Assembly: GCA_009886815.1 (NCBI GenBank)
Contig: QXYP01000235.1
Span: forward strand, 1-21,984
Direction of reading: 5' to 3'
Length of the DNA: 21,984 bases
Source of the DNA: Halieaceae bacterium
GTDB lineage: Bacteria; Pseudomonadota; Gammaproteobacteria; Pseudomonadales; Halieaceae
Shown here: piece by piece, positions 1 through 7,934 of the stretch
How positions within the stretch are numbered: position 1 is the first letter of the stretch
Layout of the letters: each line of letters opens with the position of its first letter
Position numbers and translations under genes: made by a program
Notes under the pieces: model-generated
The model's input: only the letters and a program-made list of their open reading frames with translations
What the model was told of the DNA's origin: nothing
Databases searched by the model: none

Positions 1-1
1 C

Positions 2-355
2 GAAGAGGGCTACGTGCGTATTGTCGGTCGTATTAAAGACATGATTATTCGCGGCGGAGAAAATATTTACCCTCGGGAGGTCGAGGAGTTTTTGTACCAG
101 CACCCCGCCATTTCAGAGGTTCAGGTTTTTGGCATCCCCCATGAGAAAATGGGTGAAGAGGTGTGTGCTTGGGTGCAGCTCAACGAGGGCCAGTCAATGA
201 CCGAAGATGAACTCAAAGCGTTTTGTCAGGATCAAATCACACACTTCAAAATTCCGCGTCACGTGCGGTTTGTCACCGAATATCCCATGACGGTAACGGG
301 TAAAATTCAGAAGTTTGTGATGCGTGATCAGATGCTCGAGGCGTTGGCCGAATAG
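2..355 (+). CDS. Acyl-CoA synthetase (AMP-binding enzyme), C-terminal part, cut by window edge
   Basis: This is the C-terminal domain of an ANL-superfamily acyl-CoA ligase; the frame is open from base 2, so the gene begins before the window. The visible piece starts inside the hinge motif ([16 protein letters not shown]), which in this family marks the swing between adenylation and thioester formation. It ends with [10 protein letters not shown], which carries the conserved catalytic lysine, followed by a short tail and TAG. The family activates a carboxylic acid with ATP and transfers it to CoA. The substrate cannot be told from this fragment; the GGENIYP form is typical of medium- and long-chain fatty acyl-CoA ligases. 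The next gene is convergent. Confidence 0.93.
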   Translation, partial: EEGYVRIVGRIKDMIIRGGENIYPREVEEFLYQHPAISEVQVFGIPHEKMGEEVCAWVQLNEGQSMTEDELKAFCQDQITHFKIPRHVRFVTEYPMTVTGKIQKFVMRDQMLEALAE

Positions 356-383
356 GCTTGCAGCATCGTCAGAGGCAGCCGGT

Positions 384-409
384 CTCAGTGACACGTAACG
401 GTGACTGAG
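384..409 (+). terminator. Imperfect hairpin after the acyl-CoA synthetase
   Basis: CTCAGT (384-389) pairs with ACTGAG (404-409), and inner CAC/GTG pairs extend the stem after a two-base bulge. It lies about 30 bases after the ligase stop. There is no T-run behind it, so a role as an intrinsic terminator is only possible. Confidence 0.3.
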
Positions 410-508
410 CAGCCGCCCCTGGGATAGCGAAAACAGGCTATGGGCGCTAGCGACAGCATCCGCGCCCACTGCGATCGAAGGCACTGACAGCCTCAGTCAA
501 CGAATTAA

Positions 509-565
509 GCACTCTGCAACGCGTTGCAACTCAACGCTCTAGGCGTCTTAGGTGTTGCAGAGTGC
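509..565. repeat. 12-bp perfect inverted repeat with inner 14-bp palindrome
   Basis: GCACTCTGCAAC (509-520) is repeated inverted as GTTGCAGAGTGC (554-565). The left arm also runs into a perfect palindrome, TGCAACGCGTTGCA (515-528), and GCGTTG/CAACGC (521-526 and 532-537) can form an inner stem. The structure sits between two convergent genes and could form a large hairpin on either strand. No T-run follows on either side, so it is either a bidirectional Rho-assisted terminator or a structured repeat of another kind. The rest of the 356-606 gap shows no gene. Confidence 0.6.
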
Positions 566-606
566 CTGTAGTGATTCCTATTGAATCAATGCCAGTGGGC
601 TGCGGG

Positions 607-2124
607 TTAAAAGAAGCCCAACGGACTATCACCATAGCTGACGAGCAAATTTTTCTTTTGCTGGTAGTGGTCAAGGGTCACCTTGTGGCCCTCTCGCCCA
701 ATGCCCGACTTCTTGTAACCCCCAAAGGCGGCATGGGCTGGATACGCATGGTAACAGTTCATCCATATCCGTCCCGCTTGAATGCCCCGCGCCATGCGAT
801 AGGCCTTGTTGGTATCACGGGTCCAAACGCCCGCGCCTAGGCCGTATTCGGTGTCATTGGCAATAGCCAACGCTTCTTCCTCGGTTTTGAAGGTGGTGAT
901 GCCAATAACAGGGCCGAAGATTTCCTCTTGGAACACACGCATCTTGTTATCGCCCTTGAAGAACGTCGGCTGAATGTAAAACCCGCCGCCTAGGCCTTCT
1001 ACCTGCTCAATATTGCCACCAATGAGAATTTCAGCGCCTTCCTCACGACCTATTTGTAAGTAGCTCATGATTTTATCGAACTGTTCCCGAGAGGCCTGAG
1101 CGCCGACCATGGTGTTCACATCCAGAGGGTTGCCTCGCGTGATCTTTTTGGCGCGCTCGATCACCATGGCCATGAAGGGCTCATACATATCTTCATGGAT
1201 GAGCGCTCGTGAGGGGCAGGTGCAAACTTCCCCCTGATTTAGAAAGCCCAGTACCAAGCCCTCTACCGCTTTGCTAATGAAGTCTTCGCCCTGATCCATG
1301 ACATCGGCGAAAAAGATATTGGGTGACTTGCCGCCAAGCTCCACGGTGGAGGGAATCATTGTTTCAGCGGCGCAGCGCAAAATGTGATGGCCAATAGCGG
1401 TGGACCCCGTAAAGGCAATCTTTGCAATACGGGTGCTGGTTGCCAAGGCCTGACCAGCCTCGGTGCCGTAGCCATTGACGATATTCACCACACCTGGGGG
1501 TAACAGGTCCCCAATAAGTTCCATGAGAACGCAGATAGAGGCAGGCGTTTGTTCAGCCGGTTTCATCACCGTGCAGTTGCCCGCAGCCAGGGCTGGTGCA
1601 AGCTTCCAGCAGGCCATTAGCAAAGGGAAGTTCCAGGGAATGATTTGGCCCACGACACCCAGGGGTTCATAAACGTGGTAGGACACTGTTGTGGGGTCTA
1701 TCTCTGCCATCGAGCCTTCCTGGGCACGAATGCAGCCTGCGAAATAGCGGAAATGGTCTACACATAAGGGCAGGTCTGCGGCGAGGGTCTCGCGCACGGC
1801 CTTGCCATTGTCCCAAGTCTCTGCCACGGCGAGCATTTCTAGGTTGGCTTCAATACGGTCGGCAATTTTTAGCAGGACGTTTGATCGTTCGGTGGCCGGA
1901 GTGGCGCCCCAAGCATCTTTTGCGCTATGGGCAGCGTCGAGAGCCAGGTTGATATCGGCTTCGGTCGATCGGGGAATTTTGCAAAACGCTTCACCATTGA
2001 CCGGAGAGACATTGTCAAAATAGGTGCCGTCGACGGGGGCAACCCATTGGCCACCAATGTAATTCTCATATTGGGGTTTGAATTGAACAACGGCTCCCTC
2101 GGAGCCTGGATTTGCGTAGACCAT
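607..2124 (-). CDS. exaC: NAD-dependent aldehyde dehydrogenase, ExaC/AldB type
   Basis: This 505-residue protein is a full-length class of aldehyde dehydrogenase that oxidises acetaldehyde and other short aldehydes to acids with NAD(P). The N-terminus ([18 protein letters not shown]) closely resembles Pseudomonas ExaC and E. coli AldB. Active-site parts are intact: Asn165 in PWNFP, the FTGS cofactor loop near 239, Glu262 in VELGGKSPN and the nucleophile Cys301 in [11 protein letters not shown]. The ATG at 2124 is preceded on the minus strand by GAGG with a five-base gap, which fixes the start. In Pseudomonas this enzyme works with an ethanol dehydrogenase, but no alcohol dehydrogenase is visible here. 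It is a monocistronic gene with long gaps on both sides. Confidence 0.93.
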   Translation of the reverse strand: MVYANPGSEGAVVQFKPQYENYIGGQWVAPVDGTYFDNVSPVNGEAFCKIPRSTEADINLALDAAHSAKDAWGATPATERSNVLLKIADRIEANLEMLAVAETWDNGKAVRETLAADLPLCVDHFRYFAGCIRAQEGSMAEIDPTTVSYHVYEPLGVVGQIIPWNFPLLMACWKLAPALAAGNCTVMKPAEQTPASICVLMELIGDLLPPGVVNIVNGYGTEAGQALATSTRIAKIAFTGSTAIGHHILRCAAETMIPSTVELGGKSPNIFFADVMDQGEDFISKAVEGLVLGFLNQGEVCTCPSRALIHEDMYEPFMAMVIERAKKITRGNPLDVNTMVGAQASREQFDKIMSYLQIGREEGAEILIGGNIEQVEGLGGGFYIQPTFFKGDNKMRVFQEEIFGPVIGITTFKTEEEALAIANDTEYGLGAGVWTRDTNKAYRMARGIQAGRIWMNCYHAYPAHAAFGGYKKSGIGREGHKVTLDHYQQKKNLLVSYGDSPLGFF

Positions 2125-2612
2125 AGTGACCTCTTTGTTATTAACGTTGTTTATCTCGATCTAAAACAATACCCCTTTTTGGTGCGTTGTAAAAACCACC
2201 ATAGACTCGAAATTTGCAACGGTATTCACTCAGGGGCGTTCAGATCCATGCCCGCGCACGTCGCCGGCGTTGCGCAATTTTTATATAAAATATTTTTGCG
2301 TGGCCAGCGGGCCGCCCAAAATTAATGGACACGACAGCTAAGCGGACTTTATGCGTGGGAAAAAGGTATCACTTTCGCGGTGACGCGAAAGTTTAAAGGT
2401 CAATTTTTTTACCGGAAAACCCCATCGTAAAAAAACCTGTTTCGAGGTAAACGGTTAGCCCCCAAGAAACCCTGCATAAAGCTTGGCTATTTGATTGAGC
2501 CTACGCCTGACTTATCATAAGCCGTCAATCGCTATTGGGTGCTAAAGCATGCTGTAGCTCCTGTGCCACACTCATTGGAATCACTCCCTTGTTTTGAGTA
2601 AAGGAAAAGCAG
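2125..2612. other. Gene-free divergent intergenic region (488 bp)
   Basis: This stretch separates the start of the aldehyde dehydrogenase (-) from the start of the DUF1254 protein (+), so it must hold both promoters. It is AT-rich near 2278-2300 (TTTTTATATAAAATATTTTT), a plausible minus-strand promoter area. It also contains the strong hairpin listed separately. I saw no clean sigma-54 -24/-12 element, which one might have expected for an ExaC-type gene, and no convincing short ORF. Confidence 0.5.
2371..2392. repeat. Perfect 9-bp hairpin with GTGA loop
   Basis: ACTTTCGCG (2371-2379) and CGCGAAAGT (2384-2392) form a perfect inverted repeat around GTGA. As RNA, the GUGA loop is a stable GNRA tetraloop. 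It lies 247 bases before the aldehyde dehydrogenase start and 220 bases before the DUF1254 start, inside a divergent promoter region. It could be a protein-binding operator, a 5' UTR structure or a terminator of an unseen transcript. A T-run (TTTTTTT) begins 13 bases after it on the plus strand, which is too far for a classical terminator. Confidence 0.6.
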
Positions 2613-3704
2613 ATGTCGAATAGTTTTTTGCCCATAAGAGCTGCCGCTGCGGTTGCTGCTGTAGTCACGCTCATATCGCCACAGTTTGTTTCCGCTGAGG
2701 AGTCCGCCTGCCCGCCACCCGCGGTGCGTATTGAGGCTGAAGAAATTACGCCGCTTACGGCAGCTAATTACGCGACCGCCGAGACTCAGTCAATTTTTGC
2801 GGGTGCGTATATTAAGAAGATCGCACAGGCGACCTGCACGAGTGGCATGGGCGTTGTGATGCACGAGCGGGTTCCCTCAGATCCCAACCACAAGGCCTTC
2901 CCCCGGGTTAACTTCGACACGCTTTACTCTTGGATATTGCTCGACCTCAACTCGCCAGCAACGATTACCCTGCCGGAGACCGGCGGTCGCTATCAGTCGG
3001 CGCAAGTACTCAACGAAGGTCACTGGATGCCCTTTGTGGTGACTGAGGCCGGTAGTTTTACGCTGACCCGAGAGAATTCGGGCAGTCGCTACGTGCTGGT
3101 GGGTATCCGTACCCAGATGAACATGCAAAACCCTGCTGACATTAAAGAGGCCAATGCGCTTCAGGACTTAGTTCGTGTTGAGCAGGCGGATTCAGGTGAA
3201 TTGGTGTTCACAGATCGCTGGGACAAAGAGGCGATTATGGCCATGCGTAAGGAGCTACAGATTCTTCGCGATGAAAAGGGCTATAAGTCGGAAGATATGT
3301 TCGGCAAGCAGGGTGAGATTGATCACGCGATGAATAATGTCGGTGTGGCTATTGGTTGGGGCGGCCAGCCTAAAGAAGGTGCGGTCTATCTTTTTTATAC
3401 TCCCGATTCGGCAGAGCATCAGACGCTAACCCTCAACAACGTGCCCCACGCCGCTAATGCCTTTTGGTCACTCACCGTGTACGACGCTGATGGTTTTGTC
3501 GCCTCGGAACCCTTCAATATGAACAGCTCCTTCGCCACGGCGAACGCGAGTGGTGAAACCGTCCTCAATTTTGGCGGTGATCCCTCGGCAGACAACTACG
3601 TGCCTATTTACCCAGGGTGGAATGCGACATTGCGCATTTATACCCCTCAGGCTGACTACTTTGACGGGTCGTGGGTGCGGCCAGAGCTTGAACTCACGAA
3701 TTAA
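2613..3704 (+). CDS. Secreted DUF1254/DUF1214 domain protein
   Basis: This 363-residue protein begins with a clear Sec signal peptide: a positive start, then a hydrophobic run, with a likely cut after VSA at residue 28. It should therefore be periplasmic. The body matches the two-domain DUF1254/DUF1214 family. The N-terminal DUF1254 part includes the VNFDTLYSWILLDL segment near 100 and the YVLVGIRT segment near 160. The C-terminal DUF1214 part (roughly 245-355) includes the FWSLTVYDADGF segment. The family has no established reaction; it is common in marine and soil bacteria and is often found near catabolic genes. AAGGAAAAGCAG before the ATG gives a good ribosome site. The next gene starts 38 bases downstream and is probably cotranscribed. 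Confidence 0.9.
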   Translation: MSNSFLPIRAAAAVAAVVTLISPQFVSAEESACPPPAVRIEAEEITPLTAANYATAETQSIFAGAYIKKIAQATCTSGMGVVMHERVPSDPNHKAFPRVNFDTLYSWILLDLNSPATITLPETGGRYQSAQVLNEGHWMPFVVTEAGSFTLTRENSGSRYVLVGIRTQMNMQNPADIKEANALQDLVRVEQADSGELVFTDRWDKEAIMAMRKELQILRDEKGYKSEDMFGKQGEIDHAMNNVGVAIGWGGQPKEGAVYLFYTPDSAEHQTLTLNNVPHAANAFWSLTVYDADGFVASEPFNMNSSFATANASGETVLNFGGDPSADNYVPIYPGWNATLRIYTPQADYFDGSWVRPELELTN

Positions 3705-3742
3705 TTTACCGGGATTTCTTCGATGCTAGCGGGCATTAGGCA

Positions 3743-4576
3743 GTGGCATTGATCGAGACGCTTCCGATCGCCTCGATATCTGAAGATTGCCGCCTGGCTT
3801 TCCCCACTTCGAAGGAACTGAGTCGCGCTTGGGATCTCGGTATCTTTTACTTAAGGCTTCCCGAGGGTCTGCATCTCGACGGTGCGCGGGAATTCGGACG
3901 CGGGTTACTCGACGTCGATAGCCCTTATCGCAAGCTTCCCAAGTATGGCGACCTTGAGGGTTTTATTGCCCTTGAAAACAACCAGCAGACCAAGCTGGCA
4001 CTGTGCCGCCATCACTGGGAGCAACACTACCCTGCAGACATTACACAGTTTGGCCGGGAGCTCGATCAAATCGGCGTCGCCGTTATACGCGAAGTATTGC
4101 GCCAGTCGGGTATTCCTGAGGCGCTTTGGAGCCGCGCTTCGGGCGGGTATGCCGCCGGCGAGGGCACAGCGTTTCTGAACTTTGTTCACTACGACACCCG
4201 CAATCCAGACCTGGGGCTGCGCCCTCACACCGACTACGGTTTTGTCACGATCCTCGATGCCACCGCTGTGGGGCTGCAGATTAAAATTGCCGGTGACTTC
4301 GTGGATGTGCCTGTGCTCCCCGGCCATCTCGTGATCAACTTTGGCGAAGCGCTGCACTTTATTACCGCTCATTCAGAGCGCTCTGTGGGTGCGGTGGTAC
4401 ACCGAGTGCTGAGCCAAAAATATTCAGACCCGGTGCGCCATGGCATCGTGTATTTTGCCAACCCCGACCTAGACGGCATGCTCTGGCAGTTCGATGCTAA
4501 GGGGGAGGTTAAAGGAAGCTCATCGGTTCAGGATCTTTTTACACTTCTCGAGACCAACCTCACCGAGGATCGCTAG
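3743..4576 (+). CDS. 2-oxoglutarate/Fe(II)-dependent oxygenase, isopenicillin-N-synthase-like
   Basis: This 277-residue protein carries the jelly-roll oxygenase core of the IPNS/gibberellin-oxidase-like family. The iron ligands are readable: His162 and Asp164 in PHTDYG, and His220 in AVVHRVL. Arg232 twelve residues later is the likely 2-oxoglutarate carboxylate binder. The N-terminal DIOX_N part is short and degenerate, and the protein is smaller than the usual 310-350 residues. Such enzymes hydroxylate, desaturate or cyclise small molecules using O2 and 2-oxoglutarate; the substrate here is unknown. The start is GTG, with a weak AGG a few bases upstream. It follows the DUF1254 gene closely, and convergent transcription lies beyond it. 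Confidence 0.86.
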   Translation: MALIETLPIASISEDCRLAFPTSKELSRAWDLGIFYLRLPEGLHLDGAREFGRGLLDVDSPYRKLPKYGDLEGFIALENNQQTKLALCRHHWEQHYPADITQFGRELDQIGVAVIREVLRQSGIPEALWSRASGGYAAGEGTAFLNFVHYDTRNPDLGLRPHTDYGFVTILDATAVGLQIKIAGDFVDVPVLPGHLVINFGEALHFITAHSERSVGAVVHRVLSQKYSDPVRHGIVYFANPDLDGMLWQFDAKGEVKGSSSVQDLFTLLETNLTEDR

Positions 4577-4670
4577 CTTCCAGCGAGCCCATCCTAGATC
4601 AACGGATGTGGGACGAGGTCTGGGAAGCCGGTGCAGTCATGAGCACGTCATCCCGGGGAATGGACATCCC

Positions 4671-5255
4671 CTAAGTGTCGGTAGGTGCGAGTCGTATGCC
4701 CTCGGCTTCAATGGTGATTTTTCGGGCTTTATACAGTGCACCAATTGCCTGCTTAAACACTTTTTTGCTGACACCAAAGGCCGCGTAAATAGCAGGGGGA
4801 GGGCTCTTGTCGGTGAGGGCTAAAAATCCCGAATTTTCGTTTAACTGAGAAACTATTTTTTGCGCAACGTCGTCTATTTTTGAGTTATTAAAGCCCGGCT
4901 GATTCAGCGATAGGTCAATTTTTCCATCGTCGCGAATGCGTTGAATATAACCGTCGAGTGCCTGCCCTCTGCGAATTCTCCGATACAGCTCATTGCTGTA
5001 AAGCAAACCCCAAAACTGATGATTGATGATTGCCTTAAACCCCAGTTCGGTTTGTTCAGCAACCAGTAAAGACACTTTTTCACCCACCTTCAGGCCGGTT
5101 GCCGTGTCCTCAATCCAGTGATCAATACGCGTTGAGCCTGCAGGTCGCCCCTGGTTATCAAGGTACACCTTCACAATGGTGAAATTACCCGGCTTCAACG
5201 GGTGATGCTGCTCAGCAAAAGGGATAAACAGGTCTTTGCTAAGCCCCCAGTCCAC
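4671..5255 (-). CDS. cvfB: CvfB-like S1 RNA-binding protein, 5' end damaged or unconventional
   Basis: The product resembles the CvfB/YitL family: S1-type RNA-binding domains (DWGLSKDLFIPF at the start, a second S1 unit around GQALDGYIQRIRDDGKIDLSL) followed by a C-terminal winged helix near 150-190 (FGVSKKVFKQAIGALYKARKI). The family binds RNA and affects virulence-factor or stress expression in firmicutes. The coordinates use the only standard start, a GTG at 5255, but this falls inside the S1 fold. The reading frame continues upstream to 5360 and still encodes the preceding S1 strands (WLKVVEVNHLGAFV). No ATG, GTG or TTG is available there, and the usual first S1 domain of about 60-70 residues is absent. 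Either a rare start codon is used or the gene is decaying. Confidence 0.78.
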   Translation of the reverse strand: MDWGLSKDLFIPFAEQHHPLKPGNFTIVKVYLDNQGRPAGSTRIDHWIEDTATGLKVGEKVSLLVAEQTELGFKAIINHQFWGLLYSNELYRRIRRGQALDGYIQRIRDDGKIDLSLNQPGFNNSKIDDVAQKIVSQLNENSGFLALTDKSPPPAIYAAFGVSKKVFKQAIGALYKARKITIEAEGIRLAPTDT

Positions 5256-5360
5256 AAAGGCACCCAGATGATTGACCTCGACGACCTTTAGCCAAGCGAC
5301 TTGCCCGATGGCAATGTTGGTCTGTTCGCTTGTTTCTACTTTTTCTTTGATGATGAGTAC
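5256..5360 (-). other. Coding-like upstream extension of the CvfB-like gene without a standard start
   Basis: Read in the frame of the gene below it, this stretch encodes 35 residues ending in GQVAWLKVVEVNHLGAFV. That segment is the first half of the S1 domain, which the GTG at 5255 would cut. A TAG stands at 5361-5363. The only near-cognate starts are the ATC-ATC pair at 5349-5354, an ATT at 5313-5315 and a CTG at 5265-5267. A weak AGG lies just before the ATC pair. Confidence 0.65.
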
Positions 5361-5587
5361 CTATGCTGTTGTGTGTTGCGCAGGTTGCCAATGGCCCTTG
5401 GGGGATTAATTAAACAGGCTCCTGCGGCAGGTTAGCCACCGTCCGAATCCGCCGCCTTGCATTCTGACTCAAAGACTTCTGCGGTTGCGCAGGGTGAGGC
5501 CGATGGGTGGTTACCAAGACCTACACCGGCAAAACAAACATAATCTTAACAGTTCTCAAAACCATCAAATTTGGGTGCGGCTAGAGA

Positions 5588-5613
5588 GGCTTCCCTTCTT
5601 TTCAGTGGGAACC
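5588..5613 (-). terminator. Weak hairpin after the glutathione transferase pair
   Basis: GGTTCCC and GGGAAGCC (as read on the minus strand, 5613 to 5588) pair with one bulged base across an 11-base loop, a few bases after the stop of the downstream transferase. No T-run follows. It is a candidate terminator only. The remaining gap up to 5360 shows no gene. Confidence 0.25.
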
Positions 5614-5619
5614 CATTTA

Positions 5620-6315
5620 CTACTTGAACTGCTTAGCGCCAAACATATTGTTATACGTCTCTTCGGTGGGGTTGCCCACTTTCATATCCTCAGCCATGAC
5701 CGCGATGCCCCGTTGTACAGCCGGCCGCATGGCCACGGTCTCAGACCAGCGCTTGACGTTGGGATACTGCGTAATATCAATGCGGTGCATCTCCTGTTGC
5801 TTAGGCATGGTCCAGGGAAAGGTGGCTACGTCGGCCATGGAGTAATTCGAACCCGCCAAATATTCCGATTCACCCAAGCGTCGGTCCATAACCCCGTACA
5901 GCTGTTTGCACACCTTGTGATAGCGCTCCTTGGCCAGCGGCACATCCTCTGGACAGTAACCCTGAAAATAACCATTCTGGCCAAACATAGGGCCCACATT
6001 GCCCATCTGAAACATTAGCCATTGAATAACGTCGTAGCGTGCCACCGTGTCTTGCGGCCACAATTTGCCGGTTTTTTCAGCCAGATACATAAGAATGGCG
6101 CCCGATTCAAACACCGTATAGGGCTCACCCTGAGGGCCGTCGGTATCGACAATGGCCGGTATGCGGTTGTTGGGGCTGATGGCAATAAACGCCGGGTCGA
6201 ACTGATCGCCTTCCAAAATATTTATGGTGCAAACCTCATACTCGAGCTCAACCTCCTCGAGCATGATGGCAGTCTTGTGGCCGTTGGGCGTTGGCCAGTA
6301 ATAATGCTTAATCAT
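5620..6315 (-). CDS. yfcG: Glutathione S-transferase, YfcG (Nu-class) type
   Basis: This 231-residue protein closely follows E. coli YfcG in pattern: PTPNGHK near residue 9, ISPNNRIPAIVD near 47 and the ESGAILMYLAEKTG glutathione-site segment near 70. The C-terminal helical domain has SMADVATFPW, which carries the conserved structural Asp. YfcG-type enzymes have disulfide-bond reductase and peroxidase activity with glutathione, and act in the cytoplasm. The thioredoxin-fold N-terminal domain has the Thr/Asn-rich PTPNG site in place of a catalytic Cys. Its ATG overlaps the TGA of the upstream transferase by four bases, so the two are translationally coupled. Confidence 0.9.
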   Translation of the reverse strand: MIKHYYWPTPNGHKTAIMLEEVELEYEVCTINILEGDQFDPAFIAISPNNRIPAIVDTDGPQGEPYTVFESGAILMYLAEKTGKLWPQDTVARYDVIQWLMFQMGNVGPMFGQNGYFQGYCPEDVPLAKERYHKVCKQLYGVMDRRLGESEYLAGSNYSMADVATFPWTMPKQQEMHRIDITQYPNVKRWSETVAMRPAVQRGIAVMAEDMKVGNPTEETYNNMFGAKQFK

Positions 6316-7046
6316 TTTTGAGCACCCTGGGCTGCCAGTACCTCCTGAACATTCTTTTGCAGAAATGCTGCCGAGTCGTCGCCTTCAAAGTCGCGATTGT
6401 AGTGGCTCGTTACCGAGGGCCGTTGGATAGATTCTTCCCACCAGGCTTTCAGATTAGGGCGCCCATCGAAACAATCAAAATCCGGGTACAGGGGGTCTTT
6501 TGCGTCGTAAAAGTTCACCCTAAAATCCATATAGCTAATTGCGTGAAGCATGGACGCTTGGCCAATGTCGAAGCCATCGAAGCCCTGCTTGCAGGCGGCT
6601 TCTAGGGAATCACAGCCGCGAATAATCTTCGGCCAGATCCACTCGAAAAATTCAATGCGCTGATTTTCTTCGGGATTCCAACCCTCCATGACCAGCATGA
6701 CCGTGGTCTCAAACATGGTGTCTGCCAGAGCAAGGCGAGTAATGGCGTCCCAGCGAGCAGGTCCTGCAGGGGGGTACAGGTGATTGCCAGATTGGCTCAT
6801 GCTGTCGACGCACTCAACAACGGCCTGACTGCCATACACCACTTGGCCACTGTCCAGCGCAAGGGTTGGTACTTTGTTCAGCGGGTTTAGTGCGGCGATT
6901 GAATAGGCATCGCCCTGATCTTCCCCCGCGCGATTTTTGAAAGGGTAGGTAGGCACAAAGGTGACCTCATCCCACAGGCCGGCTTCATGAATCGTGACGA
7001 GGACCTTATGAATAAACGTATGGAACGGGGAATAAAATAATTTCAC
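6312..7046 (-). CDS. Glutathione S-transferase family protein
   Basis: This 244-residue protein has the two-domain GST layout. The thioredoxin-like N-terminus begins MKLFYSPFHTFIHKVLVTIHEAGL and contains NPLNKVPTLAL with the cis-Pro near 60, then GSQAVVECVD as the glutathione gamma-glutamyl contact. An all-helical domain includes the conserved-Asp-like segment near 170. It does not belong to the YfcG class of its partner and I cannot assign a subclass. Start is GTG at 7046 after an AGAGAG-rich stretch. It is the first gene of a two-gene unit with the YfcG-like enzyme. Together they suggest glutathione-dependent detoxification or thiol repair next to xenobiotic-type catabolic genes, but that link is inferred only from position. 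Confidence 0.85.
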   Translation of the reverse strand: MKLFYSPFHTFIHKVLVTIHEAGLWDEVTFVPTYPFKNRAGEDQGDAYSIAALNPLNKVPTLALDSGQVVYGSQAVVECVDSMSQSGNHLYPPAGPARWDAITRLALADTMFETTVMLVMEGWNPEENQRIEFFEWIWPKIIRGCDSLEAACKQGFDGFDIGQASMLHAISYMDFRVNFYDAKDPLYPDFDCFDGRPNLKAWWEESIQRPSVTSHYNRDFEGDDSAAFLQKNVQEVLAAQGAQK

Positions 7047-7189
7047 GGGACTTTCTCTCTAGCATATTGTTATCAGCAAGGTTTCAGCATAGCAGTTATC
7101 GTAGCGGTTGCAGGTGTGATCTTTCGCGGGGGTAGCAACCCAGCTTTGGTCAGAGGTGATGTTGGCCTCCACGGTTAAACCCTACGAGG

Positions 7190-7390
7190 CTATTTGTCTG
7201 GGGCCTGCCTGATTTTATTTGATATGGGCCACATGCTGGTTTCCCGTCCCGCTAAGGCACTGGTGTTTCGTCGCAGGGGCCATTCGTCGTCAGCGCCCCC
7301 GTCAAGATAATGAAAGATAGGCGCTGGGAGATTTTTTTTGGCCGCTTTTCTGAGCTCTGCAATATTGAAATAGCGATCAAGTTTCGGCAT
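7190..7390 (-). pseudogene. Remnant of an FMN-dependent alpha-hydroxy-acid dehydrogenase (L-lactate dehydrogenase-like)
   Basis: The first 47 or so residues match the N-terminus of the LldD/glycolate-oxidase family, with PAPIFHYLDGGADDEWPLRRNTSA, a hallmark of these flavoenzymes. After that the similarity stops abruptly, and an unrelated tail of about 20 residues leads to TAG. The family is usually about 380 residues long, so the FMN-binding barrel and catalytic residues are absent. I found no continuation in the other frames down to the next gene. It is most likely the leftover of a deletion, not a functional small protein. Confidence 0.75.
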
Positions 7391-7478
7391 GACGTACCCA
7401 TGCCCATCTCAACAGAAGGCAGTGCCGGTGCAAATGATTATCGCCTATCACGCCATAAACCCGCTTGATAAGGTTTTT

Positions 7479-7934
7479 CTAACTGGGCCAGTATCGAACA
7501 AGAAATATCCCATTGGATATTGGGTCGGCCTCGTTAGCCCCTTGCCACTCAAATTTGTAGGCCACTCGGAAACCTTCCTGTCTACTTTCGACAGTAGCGA
7601 TTGCCATTCGTAGCGTTACCAAATCGTTTGCCGTGACTGGGCGCACTACCCGAAAGCGATCACTGCCCACAAAAAGCGCTTTAAGATCTATTAATTCAAT
7701 ATGTTGAAAAAAAGTAGAGTGTACCAAAGCAAAGGTCAGCGAGCCTGGCGCGATTATGTTGGTGAGCCCGGCCTCGTGGCATTGGTCCTCATCGAAATGG
7801 AACCAGTCAAGCTGGTCGAGGCTCTTGCAGTAGGCTTGGATTCGATCGCTATCGATTATTACAGGTTGTGACTCAAACAGAGTTTTGCCAACGCGGCTTT
7901 CGAAATCTCTTTGGGTTTGCAATATTGTCTTCAT
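7479..7934 (-). CDS. MaoC-like hot-dog hydratase (NodN type)
   Basis: This 151-residue protein is a single hot-dog domain of the MaoC/(R)-specific enoyl-CoA hydratase group, nearest in pattern to NodN-like proteins. The signature LDWFHFDED (42-50) is followed by the GLTNIIAPGSLTFAL helix region (56-70). By my alignment the position of the usual catalytic Asp is Gln41, with Asp40 and Asp43 beside it, while His46 is kept. Activity as a hydratase is therefore likely but not certain. The start is ATG at 7934, divergent from the AraC regulator at 8160. Substrate unknown; the neighbourhood suggests handling of acyl-CoA esters. Confidence 0.82.
   Translation of the reverse strand: MKTILQTQRDFESRVGKTLFESQPVIIDSDRIQAYCKSLDQLDWFHFDEDQCHEAGLTNIIAPGSLTFALVHSTFFQHIELIDLKALFVGSDRFRVVRPVTANDLVTLRMAIATVESRQEGFRVAYKFEWQGANEADPISNGIFLVRYWPS

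Noticed and set aside
2125..2330. Sigma-54 promoter for the aldehyde dehydrogenase
   Set aside because: ExaC/AldB-type genes are sometimes sigma-54 dependent, but I could not find a TGGCAC-N5-TTGC element with correct spacing on the minus strand.
4655..4671. GGGGA/TCCCC hairpin between the 2OG oxygenase and the CvfB-like gene
   Set aside because: The stem has only five pairs, the loop is seven bases, and no T-run follows, so chance is a sufficient explanation.
7389..7613. Plus-strand ORF of 74 codons opposite the MaoC-like gene
   Set aside because: It is mostly the antisense of the MaoC-like gene, has no recognisable domain and no convincing ribosome site.
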